From: Falciphora oryzae
Taxonomy: Eukaryota > Ascomycota > Sordariomycetes > Magnaporthales > Magnaporthaceae
DNA length: 64,000 nucleotides
Direction: 5' to 3'
Assembly (NCBI GenBank): GCA_000733355.1
Contig: JNVV01000043.1
Location: 129,392-193,391 of the forward strand
In this document: positions 35,410 through 45,622 of the stretch, piece after piece
Numbering within the stretch: position 1 is the first letter of the stretch
Layout: each line of letters starts with the position of its first letter
Made by a program: the position numbers and the translations under genes
Notes under the pieces: model-generated
What the model saw: the letters and a program-made list of their open reading frames with translations, nothing else
What the model was told of the DNA's origin: nothing
The model's database searches: none

Positions 35410-37523
35410 ATGTTCGGATTCTCGTCGTGCAACAAGAAAGCCGCAGCGTGCACCAAGTGCCAGAGCTGCAACAGAAGCTTCAACGGGCGCCTCAAGGTCA
35501 ACGGCCACCACCTGCGCACCAAGTTCTGCTCAAAGTGCTTCTGCCGCCACATCGCCGGCAGCCGGGCGTGCCCGAACCCGCGCATCAGCGCCCTGCGCGG
35601 CAACGGCCTGACCTACGCCGGGGACGTCATCCGGGACATTCCTTGGTGTTTTGAGCGTGAGTCTTGGTCTATCTATCCCCTTCCTTGTTGCTGCTGGCCC
35701 TGGCTGACACACAGCGGGCCTTGCAGACGTCGCCTGCACCGACCTGAGCGACGCCGGGAGCCACTGCCGGCGCATCGTCAAGCAGGGGAACCCGACCAAG
35801 TTTCCCTTTTGTGACGCCCGTAAGCCACTTCCCTGATACTCCTACCCAGCCACAAGCCATCTAACCTAATATCACCCCACCAGACGGCTGCGCATCCCCC
35901 GACTGCCCAGCCCCCAAGCCCGCCGATCACCCCTGCTGCCCGGACCACCGCTGCTCGACCCCCGGGTGCGTGACCGCCCGCGCCCCGCGTCCCTTCCGGC
36001 ACTGCGCCGCCCACACCTGCGAGGTTGAGGACTGCACCATGCCCTGCGACGGCGGCGGCCCGCCCGGCTCCCCGACTCGGCGCTGCACCGTCCACCGCAG
36101 CTGCGCCGTTGACGGCTGCGGGCGCGTCTGCCACCGGCGCGACGACGGGCGCACGGGGACGTTCTGCGGCGCCCATTACTGCCGGTACCCCGGGTGCTCG
36201 GCGCCTAGATGCGCGCTGATGGGCGGGGACTACGCGTACTACGGCGACGGGGAGGAGGCGGCGGCTGCGCTGGTTGTGAGGGTGTTGCCGGCGGCGGAAG
36301 CGGCGGTGGAGAGGGGTTTGGGGTGGGGCGCGTATTGTGAAAACCACATGTGTAGATGGAATGGATGTGGGCAGGCGAGGGCGGCGCCGCCGGGGATGCA
36401 GGGGATGTGGTGCTCGGGCCACGAGTGTGCGGTCGAGGGGTGTAGGGAGCGGAGGAGGAGGGGCGGGAGCTGGTGCTTTGAGCATGTGTGCGAGAGGAGG
36501 GGGTGTGCGAGGCAGGCGGTAGTGGGCGGGGAGGGGTATTGTGAACGGCATCGGAGGTGCGATATTGTGAACTGCAATGAGGACCGGTGGGCGGAGGGGG
36601 AGAGGGTTGATGAGCGGTGTGGGAGGCGTGAGTTTTTGGCTTTGCTTCTTTTCCCCGTTGCCCCTTTTACTAGAGGCAAGGCAGGTGCTGACCGGCCTTG
36701 ACAGACAACTACGTCCCCTGCCGCTGGGACCGCTGCGACAAGCGCTGCATCGCCGACTCGTCCCACTGCGAGGACCACGTCTGCAGCCACAGATCTTGTA
36801 CCAACGGCCGCCTCCCCGGCGGCAGCATCTACTGCGGCGCCCACAAGTGCGCCCTCGCCGGCTGCGACGCCATCCGGCGCGACCCGGACGGCGCCGCGGC
36901 CCCGACCCCGGGAGCGATGCCGTACTGCGCCGACCACGGTTGTCACGCTGCGTGCTGTGGTGCGCAGGCCAGCCAGCCGGACAGGATGTACTGTGGGGCG
37001 CACGAGTGTGCCGCAAGGGAGTGTAGGGGGATGGGGACGGTGCCGGCGCCGCCGGGGCATCCGGCGCTGGGGGGTCGGGCGGGGAGTGGGCTGGTGCTGT
37101 GTGAGAGGCATTANNNNNNNNNNNNNNNNNNNNNNNNNNNNNNNNNNNNNNNNNNNNNNNNNNNNNNNNNNNNNNNNNNNNNNNNNNNNNNNNNNNNNNN
37201 NNNNNNNNNNNNNNNNNNNNNNNNNNNNNNNNNNNNNNNNNNNNNNNNNNNNNNNNNNNNNNNNNNNNNNNNNNNNNNNNNNNNNNNNNNNNNNNNNNNN
37301 NNNNNGGCCGGGGCCGTGGATTCCGGATGCTGGGGGAGGAGGGGGGAGGGGAGGTGGTGGCGATCGGTTTGGGGATTTCTTGGGTGGGATGTTTGGCGGC
37401 GGCGGCGGTGGTGGCAGGCCGCCGTGGGATGGTGGTGGGAGGCGGCCGAGGGGGGTTCATTTGTTTTTCGACGAGCCTGTGCCGGATGGGTTGGGCTACG
37501 GGCCCCCTAACGGGATCCAGTGA
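35410..37523 (+). CDS. Cys/His-rich tandem zinc-binding-like repeat protein (interrupted by assembly gap)
   Basis: Exons 35410-35656, 35727-35819, 35884-36627 and 36705 onward into a run of N at 37114-37305; a Gly-rich end with a stop at 37523 probably belongs to the same protein. Introns 1-3 are 70, 64 and 77 nt, all with the same phase, and each junction rebuilds a His codon (C+AC). The protein is a string of about ten or more short units with the spacing C-x3/4-C-x(n)-C-x2-H-x-C, suggesting serial zinc-binding modules. Introns fall at unit boundaries, as if units were duplicated with them. The frame before the gap differs from the frame after it, so gap length or an intron there is unresolved. 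I do not recognise a named family with confidence. Confidence 0.7.
37114..37305. other. assembly gap (192 N)
   Basis: A run of N interrupts the Cys-rich gene. The flanks are G-rich (GGGG-containing glycine codons), a usual cause of short-read assembly breaks. Confidence 1.
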
Positions 37524-37653
37524 GGGCACTTTCTCGAGTTGTGCCTTTTGCTAATGCTGGGGAACGATGTATGATATAACGCTGAAGGGGTGGCCTGGGT
37601 TCTGACCGGCCGCCATATCGTCGCCGTCCTCGCCTTCGTCGCCCTCACAGAAG

Positions 37654-38304
37654 TCAGAACCTGAAACTGATCAGCTCGTTGGCCTCGACGACGACCTGCT
37701 GGCGCCCACCGCGCTGGCGATTAATACCACCTTCCAAAAGGCGCGGAAAATAACCCGCCGAATCTTCTTCCTCCTCGTCGGGTTCAGGCCGGTAAGCCGG
37801 GTGGCCCTGGCTGTGCTCCCACGGCTGCGGTGGCGTGCATATGATGAATCTGCTGCCGCACTTTGAGCAGTGATGGCAGAATGCTGCCTCGGTGCCGCTT
37901 AGCTCCATGGCATCGGCGGGCATCGCGGCGAAGCTCTCGAGTTTGAGCGAAAGGACCGCTTACCGGGACGGCGTGCGACGTGACGACGCAGCTGCTGCAC
38001 CGTCAAACCCCGACCGGAATATGGGCGAGTGCACCATTTGGGCTTCAAGTTGCTGGAATTTGATGTTGCATTGCCGCGCACCAGGCCACAGGTTCCCAGA
38101 AGCGGCTGCGCCGATCTGAAAAGGCAGAGGAGGAGGAAACTTCATCGGAGGATGAGGCATTATCTGAGAAGGCATCAACGGAAAAGAATATGCCTTGCGC
38201 CTGGGCGACTTTCGTCGGGAGGCGTGCGGTGGGCTCATCTCTTGACTGACTACCAGCGACGGTGGTGATGCTGGCGTGGAGAGACGGCGCTCATCGCCAG
38301 TCAT
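37654..38304 (-). CDS. hypothetical Pro-rich protein with CxxCxxC motif, 194 aa
   Basis: Two exons on the minus strand, 37964-38304 and 37654-37897, separated by a 66-nt intron with GTAAGC donor and CTAAG acceptor that keeps frame (195 codons including stop). The N-terminal half is basic and Pro-rich. After the junction comes FCHHCSKCGSRFIIC, which looks like half of a zinc ribbon or a similar metal site, then an acidic stretch. No family is recognised. It is convergent with the Cys-rich gene, stop to stop ~130 nt apart. The acceptor is weak, so this model is only moderately supported. Confidence 0.45.
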
Positions 38305-38510
38305 CTCGTCATGTTGCCCGTTGCAGCTTTTATCTTTGTTCTTGTCCTGCTCATCCTTTACTACTCGTCTTTCAGAATCTAGCCGGATGCGAGGAGGGGG
38401 CTCAGGGGTTGTCCAGCGCGTCGCCAGCTAGAGGCGCGGGAGCGCCGAGTTCAGGCTGTCTCTCCGACCTCTATTAACCAGGGCTGGAAGGCCATTCAGG
38501 TCGAGGGGGT

Positions 38511-39492
38511 ATGCCTCGTCGCCGCCCGGTTGGTGAATGCCAAAGGGCCAGCGGCAATGACAGCGATGGCGAAACCGAGACGCCCACGGCGAAGCGGAGA
38601 CGGAGGGAGGCGGCTGTTCGTTGCGAGAGCCGTCGTGCGCCGAGCACTTCCATTGTCAATTCCGACGGCGAAAACGAAAGCGGCCAGCAATCTGGCACTC
38701 GCGGCAATCTTTAATACAGTCCTGGCAGCCGCCGGCACGACCATGGGGGTGACGACGCTTACCACCTTCGGGAGCGAAAGCGACCAGAAGGAAGGCACTC
38801 GGCTGCCGCTACGCAAACGCCGCAGAAAAAGCTGTTTCGCTTCGACGCCACGCAGAGCGGCCGCCGAATAGCAGACGGGTTCGCACTGCGGCGACCGCCG
38901 GCGACGATAAGTCCAAAGACCGAGCCCATATCAAAGGCGCCGGAGCCGGCACGGCATTTCCAGCCCCCCATTTTTATAAGGTCCGGGCAAGGAAGTAGAG
39001 ACCGTGGAGGCCCATTTCGTAGGGTTTGAGCAATGGCCGCTCCAAAACGCGGTCCTTAAACGCACGACGGTTAACGGCGAGACGACGCTCCAGGTCGAGT
39101 TCAGCTGGGGCCCTTGCGCAAATCACAAACGTAGAGACGCTTTACTCTGCCGCTAGCAACGAAGGCCGCCGGTTGAGAGATACCACCCGGCAGGGCAAAG
39201 CACCGCATTGATAGCGGGTGCCCCCATGCCCGCAGATGAGGAGGAATGGGAGGTTCAGGAGATACTAGCTTTACGCACCTATTATAAGAAGCTTTAATAT
39301 TAGGCTAAGTGGGTCGGTTGGGAAAACAACCAGACGTGGTACTACGCCGCCGGATTCAGGGGGAGCCCTCACCTCCTCAAACAATACCACTAGGATCATC
39401 CGAAGATGCCAGGAGCCCCTGTCCGACTCGAGCAGTGGCTTGGGGCCCACGAAGACTGTGTAAACGCTGCTCATCATCCCGACGACAACAAG
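38511..39492 (+). pseudogene. RIP-scarred chromodomain gene relic
   Basis: From 38989 a frame reads VETVEAHFVGFEQWPLQNAV and continues through single stop codons into a chromodomain at 39244-39393: EEEWEVQEIL, then KL-stop-Y-stop-AKWVGW, then QTWYYAAGF and HLLKQYH. The three in-frame stops (39295 TAA, 39301 TAG, 39391 TAG) are each one C-to-T change in a CpA context away from a glutamine codon, and LQYQ/AKWVGW is the expected chromodomain core. An Arg/Ser-rich frame at 38511-38714 may be the disordered N-terminus. I read this as a dead member of a repeated chromodomain family inactivated by RIP. Outer boundaries are uncertain. Confidence 0.6.
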
Positions 39493-39806
39493 CCAAGCCG
39501 GTAGGTCCCCTTTGAGGCCCGTCGGCGACGACTAGGAGATAAACCGGGCAGAGAGGTGCGGGGACGGAGACGGGAAGCCGGAGCTGTATCTTGAAAGATT
39601 TGTATGTAATTATGCATGAGGTCTTGGCCGTACGGAAGTGGTTTGTTAGAACGTGTAAGCAAGCCTTTCCTAACGGACTGGCATTCCCAGCCGACGTCTC
39701 CGCCGAGGTGTTGAACGCAGGGATGACCCGCACGTTCCAATAAAAACACCGAGGTGAGGCACATTTTGCAGTTTGACTATGTTCGTGCACCTCCAGGCCG
39801 GCGACG

Positions 39807-39856
39807 AGAGTCGACGGCTAAGAGCCGACGGTTAAGAGCCGACGGTTAAGAGCCGT
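39807..39856. repeat. 14-bp tandem repeat, about 3.5 copies
   Basis: The unit AGAGCCGACGGTTA occurs in tandem (first copy slightly diverged, AGAGTCGACGGCTA). It lies between the chromodomain relic and the Myb-like relic. Confidence 0.85.
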
Positions 39857-39889
39857 TCTTCAACAGGGCAAAGCCCCGTATCGAGGAGG

Positions 39890-40093
39890 ATGACAATTAC
39901 ACCTAAGGAAGACGAGCTTCTCAAACAACCGAAGGAGAAGCGCGCTTTGCCGTGGAGTGGGATCCACCAGCGGTTCACGGAGGCCTTTCCAGGTCAGAAT
40001 CTGAGTTTCGGAACACTGCAGGTGCATTATTGCACCAAGTTGAAGAGAATGCAGTCGAGCCCAGTAGGGATAGTAGGGCGGACCCGAGGTTAA
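39890..40093 (+). pseudogene. Myb/SANT-like domain relic
   Basis: The 67-codon frame encodes a compact Myb/SANT-like unit: PKEDELLKQPKEK, ALPWSGIHQRF, EAFPGQ and GTLQVHYCTKLKRMQ, matching the pattern of a first acidic helix, a W-S-x-I second helix and a recognition helix ending YCTKLK. It is isolated, with no upstream activation or partner domain in frame. Its position ~400 bp after the chromodomain relic suggests they derive from one gene family or one repeated unit. It could be a decayed exon of a larger gene. Confidence 0.5.
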
Positions 40094-40149
40094 CATGCGA
40101 CAGGCGGAACATATTATGTCCGGTGAATTTTTGTTGGCTTTTCGGGGAC

Positions 40150-40926
40150 GGGGAACGATACCTTGAAACGATTTATATGTAGGTTATGCATCCTCCTGAC
40201 CGGCGTTCTAGCCAACAACTCCGCCGAGATGGCGCACGCTAGGACGACCCAATTCGAGTAGCGAGGTGTGCGGAGCATCTTTTGCGCATCGTGCGGAGAA
40301 TCGACCCCGTCCTCCACCAACGCGTCAGTTAAAAAAGACGCCATGCTCTTGCGCCAGCACTCTCGCCAACCAGAGTTCGGGCCTCATGTTCTGTAATGGT
40401 TTCGGGGTTCGAAGCCCTCGTCTTCTACCTTCCTCTTCTCGTAGCCGTCTTGGTAGTTTGCGAACTAGCTAGCCGGGTAATACGGAGACTTGGCGAACCA
40501 GTAGGTGGGCACCCCGATAACATCCTTATAACCATTTCCAACCATTTCTATCCCGGTGGTGACGATGCTCGGGACGGGTGCAAAATAGAGCCAAAAATTG
40601 AGAAAAATGTTTATGCCATCTGGGTCATCCTCGTCGATGGTAGTAGCGCTCCGGCCACCGGAGCTAGACATTGTCGACAAGATACCACGAGCTGAAGTTC
40701 CAAAAACAACAAAATGTTTGATTGATAATCCTAGGTTATGCTATTCTGACTCACTAGAAAAGCAAGCCGTTAATTGAATGAGTGGCACAGATGTTGGATT
40801 ACTTCGTGTAGAAGCTTCGACGATATTACAAACATTGGGGTGGCAAAACAGCTAAAAATAAAAAAAAAGTCGCTTCCCCTAAACCCATCCGTTAAATAGA
40901 AGTATTAAAAATACTATCCTAAATTC
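40150..40926. other. decayed sequence, partly a duplicate of 39580-39780
   Basis: Segment 40155-40290 resembles 39580-39780 in two blocks: a CTTGAAA...ATGTA...TTATGCAT block and a TCCGCCGAG...CACATTTTGC-like block. No intact frame is present. AT content rises towards 40700-40920, just before the 3' end of the ankyrin gene. Confidence 0.45.
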
Positions 40927-43900
40927 TCAAGAGGAATTTCCAGGAAGTTTTGCGGCGATAATCATCAACTTTTCTGTGACCTTGACCTCCTCGCCTCGTC
41001 GGTCAAGCAGCAGCTGCATCACCCCCTCGCTAAACTTCCCGGCGATAATCTTCGTTAGCTCTTCTGTGACTTCAACCTTTGCTCGTCCGTCAAGCAGCAG
41101 CCGCATCACCCTCTCGCCAGACTCCCTATTCCCTGCGGCCGCTTTAATGACCTCTTTTGTAACTTTAACTTCCTCGCCTCGTCGGTCAAGCAGCAGCCGC
41201 ATCACCTTCTCGCCCTCTTCGCCATACCCTTCATTCCCTGCGGCCGCTTTAACGACCTCTTCTGTAACTTTAACTTCCTCGCCTCGTCGGTCAAGCAGCA
41301 GCCGCACCACCCCCCCGCCATACCCTCCATTCCCTGCAGCCGCCTTAACGACCTCTTCTGTAGCCTTAACCTCCTCGCCTCGTCGGTCGAGCAGCAGCTT
41401 TATCACCTCTTCGCCAGACCATATATTCCCTGCGGCCGCCTCAACGACCTCTTCTGTGACCTTAACCTCCTCGCCTCGTCGGTCGAGCAGCAGCTTTATC
41501 ACCTCTTCGCCAGACCATATATTCCCTGCGGCCGCCTCAACGACCTCTTCTGTGACCTTAACCTCCTCGCCTCGTTGGTCAAGCAGCAGCCGCATTACCT
41601 TCTCGCCCTCTCCGCCATACCCTTCATTCTCTGCGGCCGCCTTGACGACCTCTTCTGTGACCTTGACTTCTTTTCCCAACTGGTCCAGTAACAAGCCAAT
41701 TATTTTGAACCCCATGTCGGCATTGAAACCAAGCTTCTCGATTGTTGTGCTCCCCTCTCCTTGCTCGCATATCCATGCTGCTACGTCGTATTGACCAGCA
41801 GCAGCGCGTTGTACCGTTTCCGCCGTAACGTCCGTCCACGTGCCATTCTCGGCAACCACGTACGCCGTAACTTCGGTTTCAAAGGCAGCCCCTTCTGGAA
41901 CTGAACCGACTTCGTCTTCAAATAACACCACAATAACTGCCCTTCTTCCTGTGCCTTTTGGATTGGACTGCCTCAGCAGGAATGCAGCACATGCCCATTC
42001 CCCATTCTCGATCGCCCACCGCCACGCCTCGGTCTCTCCGATGGGAATGTCGAACTTTGCCCCATTCTGCACGAGGAAATTCGCTGTGGGTGTCTGGCGG
42101 TTTAACAGCGCAGCAATCAAGGGGGTGTGACCGTGCTCATCGAGACGGTTTAGTGTCGCCTTGGCCCCGTGCTGCAACAGCAGTTTGATTGCGCCCTCTT
42201 TCCCCTTTTCCGCTGCCCAGTGCAAGGGTAGGCGCTCACTTTTGTCCTTCGTGAATACAGTCACACGACGATCGTTCAACAAGATCTCCATCGTAGGAAT
42301 ACAGCCTCCAGCAGCAGCGTACGATAGAGGCGTGCGACGGGATGAATCCTCTATGATGGGGAGTGCCCCACTCTTCATCAATATCCCCACGACCGCAGCA
42401 TGTCCATGCTCGGCGGCATAGCTTAGCGGGGTTCGTCCCGAATGGTCTTCTGAGTCAATCGCGGAGCCGATCTCGAGAGCTGCTTTGACGATTTCCTGCC
42501 AGCCTCGCTGGGCGGCCCAGGAAAGAACGGTGCGGCCGTCATGGTGTGCAGGCAAAATGTCGTCGACCCGGCTGATCAGCCAAAGGCTCTCCGTTCGGTC
42601 GTCTCTTGATATTGCGTCGATAACACCGCGGGCGTTCGGTTTGGGCCGAGAATGGTCCGCCGTCCTTTGCGTGAGGTCGGCGTAACGACGCGAGATGATA
42701 GCGACCGAGCTGTTAGGCGGCTGCTTATCCGTCTCTTCCTTCATCCAGGAAATTCCTTTGCTGCTAAACTCTTCTTGGGGTCCATCTTTCCAGAAACGAG
42801 CACTCCGGTAGAGCTCGCCCAACTCCAGCATGGTCGCATCCAATACTCCATTGCCTTGTCCGTCACTTGTTCCTAGTGCGGTCTCCCATGCCTGCTTGAG
42901 GATGGTCTCGGCCTCTTGGAAGTTCCCCTCTTTCCTGCTATTTTCAGCGACGCCGAAAACAGCCGGAAGAGCATCTGTCAAATACAGCTTCGAACGACAT
43001 CTCAAAGCTGGGATGATAACCGAGTACGCATCTTGGGTGGAGCCAAGGCCACTCTCCTTGAAGCACTCCGCAAGACGGGACACCACTTCGTTCGTGAAGC
43101 GAGAGCCTCTGCTTCCTGTCAAGGGTTTTGTTTGCCCTCCGATGGAGTCAAGGCGGGTCGCGATTTCGCAGAGGAAGGACTGATACACGTCGTGGGCGCA
43201 TGTGGCAGAGATGGAATTGCTAACGGTCGTGGTCAAGGCAAACATCTCGGTCGGTGTCTCGGCCGGCGTCTCGGCCGGTGAATCATGAGGGACGATTGGC
43301 CGCCCGTCGTGAGGGGCAATTGGCCAGCCAAAAAGCCGCAGCCGTGATTGATTCGGGCAAGGATTAAGTGAGTCCGCTGTTGTGGTCAAGTGGCGGACTG
43401 TCTCGCCGACTTTTGTCTCCTCGCCTCTTGTCTTGTCGACTCGCGTCTCCCACGGGGTATTGGGGCCTTGTTTCGTGGAATCCGGTCTTGCCGTCCATTT
43501 CTCTGTTGACATCGACCAGGAGAAGTCTTCGATCCAAAGTTTCAAGTCCGTTCTCGCGTTTTCTATGTCCTCTTGAGTGGCTCCAACGGCCACAATCCTG
43601 GACATCGCCACATCTGGTGCCGTCGGCTCCCGGAGTTTGGATTTATGGTCCTCCCCCGTGCGAGGATCTGAAACTATTGACCAAGCCCATAGGCCTACCA
43701 CAGCTTCGAGGTATTGCTGACTCACTTCCCATGCCGTAGACTGCCTGTTATCCTTCGGCCTGTGTAGGGAAAGATCGATTTCGGAAGCCCCCTTGAGGAT
43801 GAGACAGGACTCCGAGTGGTTGTGTTCTGCCGCCTTGGAGAGACAGGACTCTGATTGGTTGTATTCTGCCACATGGATGGTCCAAGGGATGGTGTCGGGC

Positions 43901-45622
43901 TTCCAGTCGGACTTGACCTTCGCGTGAGCGAAGAGAGCATCGGCACTAGACTCGATAGCCTTCTTTAGTTGCCGAGCTTGCTGTCGCACATGCACATGAC
44001 GGTCGTCCCACGCTGTCGATGACCTTGATTTGACTCGCGTTTGCCGGCTCGTCAACTCTGCAAGCCAGGATCGGTAGAAAAATGCTCGTCGAGGATCCGT
44101 GTGGGGCTTGGGCTCGCGATCGACCGGAGGGGAGAAGTGCTTCACCGGACCGGCAATTACCGACCAGAATGTCCTTCCCTCGTCTTTTCCCCCTGGTTTC
44201 TCTTTGGCCATTTCCAAGGCAAGCCAGTCCAGCTCATGGCCCTCAACCTGGTCAAGGCAATCGCGCAAGAGATTTTGCTCCTTGCCCAGACGTTGCGTCC
44301 TCAGGCCCGCGCGGATGATGCTCATAAGTAAAATCGCTCCAAGTTGGAGAACCGAGACGGCCGAATGCATTGCTCTCAGGCCAACGAACTGAAGAACGAA
44401 GCCGGACATGGTGGTGCCAGCAGCAAGCCAAACTCCAAGTTCGGTCTGTTGGTGTACCTTCCACGACGTCGTGTATTTGCGCAATGGGTGTGAAGCATCC
44501 GTGAAGGAAAATGAGTCGAAGGTTTGGTCGCCGACAGTTTGGTTCCCTGGCTGTACCACATAAACGGGAACGGGTCGATCGTTGTCCCGGTCCCTGCCGA
44601 ACACTCTCTCCTCGGTGCTCTTTTCTACCAGCAATGCGCAGGAAAACATGCCGGCACACAGGAGCACGGTTCCGAGCGACATTAAAGGAAAGGCCCAAGG
44701 TTGCGGGAGGCCGTCTTCCTTTGTCCAGCCCAACGTGTAGGTGACAAGACAACCAAACACCACAACGGAAGCTTGTGCGAGGAACCCAGCGGTGGCTGCC
44801 AATCGAATGATGTATTTGGGCGGCTCTCGTATGCCTATGTTGAAGGAGAGATTGGGGTTTAGGGCAAACGTGTCGTCGGAGGTCGGATTCTCCTGCAGAT
44901 TCGCGGCTTCGGAGTCGACCTCATGACGCCTCCGAAGCACCCCCCTTCCCGCCTCCACCAACCCCTTCCACGCCTCCCTAAGCCGCTTCCATGTCACCTT
45001 CGCCCGGTGCTTCCATTCCGCCTCCTGAAGTTCCTTCCACGCCTCCCCGAGCCACTTCCATCCCGCCTTCGCCAGTCTCTTCCATCCCGCCTCCTTAAGC
45101 TCCTCCCATTTGGCCTCCTTGGCCCAGTCCGTTGACGTATTCTTGAAAGGAGTAGATGCCACAGTCGGGCGGCGTTTCGCTGTCGCCGTTCGGAAGTTCT
45201 GCCTCGCGGTCGTGAACAATCTCGAGGATCTTGGGGCGTCCAAACACCCGGACGATGGCGCCGTTGTGGTAGAGTTCGCAGACATCCCGGCTCGTGGACG
45301 AGCACAACTCTGCTTCGGCAATTCCTCCTCCCTCCTGCGCTCGACCGATGAAGGCACGCAACGACGGCCCACCGCATACGCGAATCGCAGACACAACAGC
45401 GGTGAGGATGCCAAGGGGCGCCATTGCGAAGATGAAGTTGTCCCATATTGTTGTCGATTCGCTCAGGAACTGCTTTGTTGCTTGTTCACCGAACAGGGCG
45501 AGAAGCGGCGCAAGATCTGTGACCAAGTTGTTGGCGAAGTCGTCCCACCCATCTGCCTTTACGGTTGCGACCAAGCACGCCAGCAGGAACAGGCGAAGGT
45601 GGATGGAGCTGATTTGCAGCAT
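40927..45622 (-). CDS. large membrane-associated ankyrin-repeat protein with high-identity C-terminal repeats; apparent frameshift near the N-terminus
   Basis: The gene starts at 45622 with a signal peptide (MLQISSIHLRLFLLACLVATVKA), DWDDF-like N-terminus, a membrane segment (NFIFAMAPLGILTAVVSAI) and GGIAEAELCSSTSRDVCELYHNG. That frame closes at 45095. The coding frame continues in a second register, open from 45414, from about TDWAKEAKWEEL onward, so a one-base shift (real or assembly error) lies near 45130-45170. The second register (to 40927) has several hydrophobic segments (44620-44830, 44280-44420), a long middle without a P-loop, ankyrin repeats (42050-42560) and at least seven 30-33-residue repeats of the LLLDRRGEEVKVTEEVVKAA type (40936-41700). 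The architecture resembles fungal accessory proteins related to self/non-self recognition, but no NACHT or effector domain is seen. Confidence 0.75.
40936..41700 (-). repeat. tandem ~96-105-bp coding repeats of the ankyrin protein
   Basis: Seven or more units encode LLLDRRGEEVKVTEEVVKAAAGN-like modules of ~32-35 residues. Two neighbouring units, 41367-41462 and 41463-41558, are identical across 96 bp, while others differ by a few bases. Such identity points to recent duplication or gene conversion. Confidence 0.9.
44944..45125 (-). repeat. 21-24-bp coding minisatellite (W-K-x-L-x-E-A units)
   Basis: About seven units encode 7-8-residue modules of the form WKRLAKAG / WKELQEAE in the ankyrin protein, right after the suspected frameshift. 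Unit lengths of 21 and 24 nt keep the frame. Confidence 0.8.

Noticed and set aside
40936..41700. CRISPR-like array
   Set aside because: The repeats are coding, contiguous and have no spacers; the genome is fungal.
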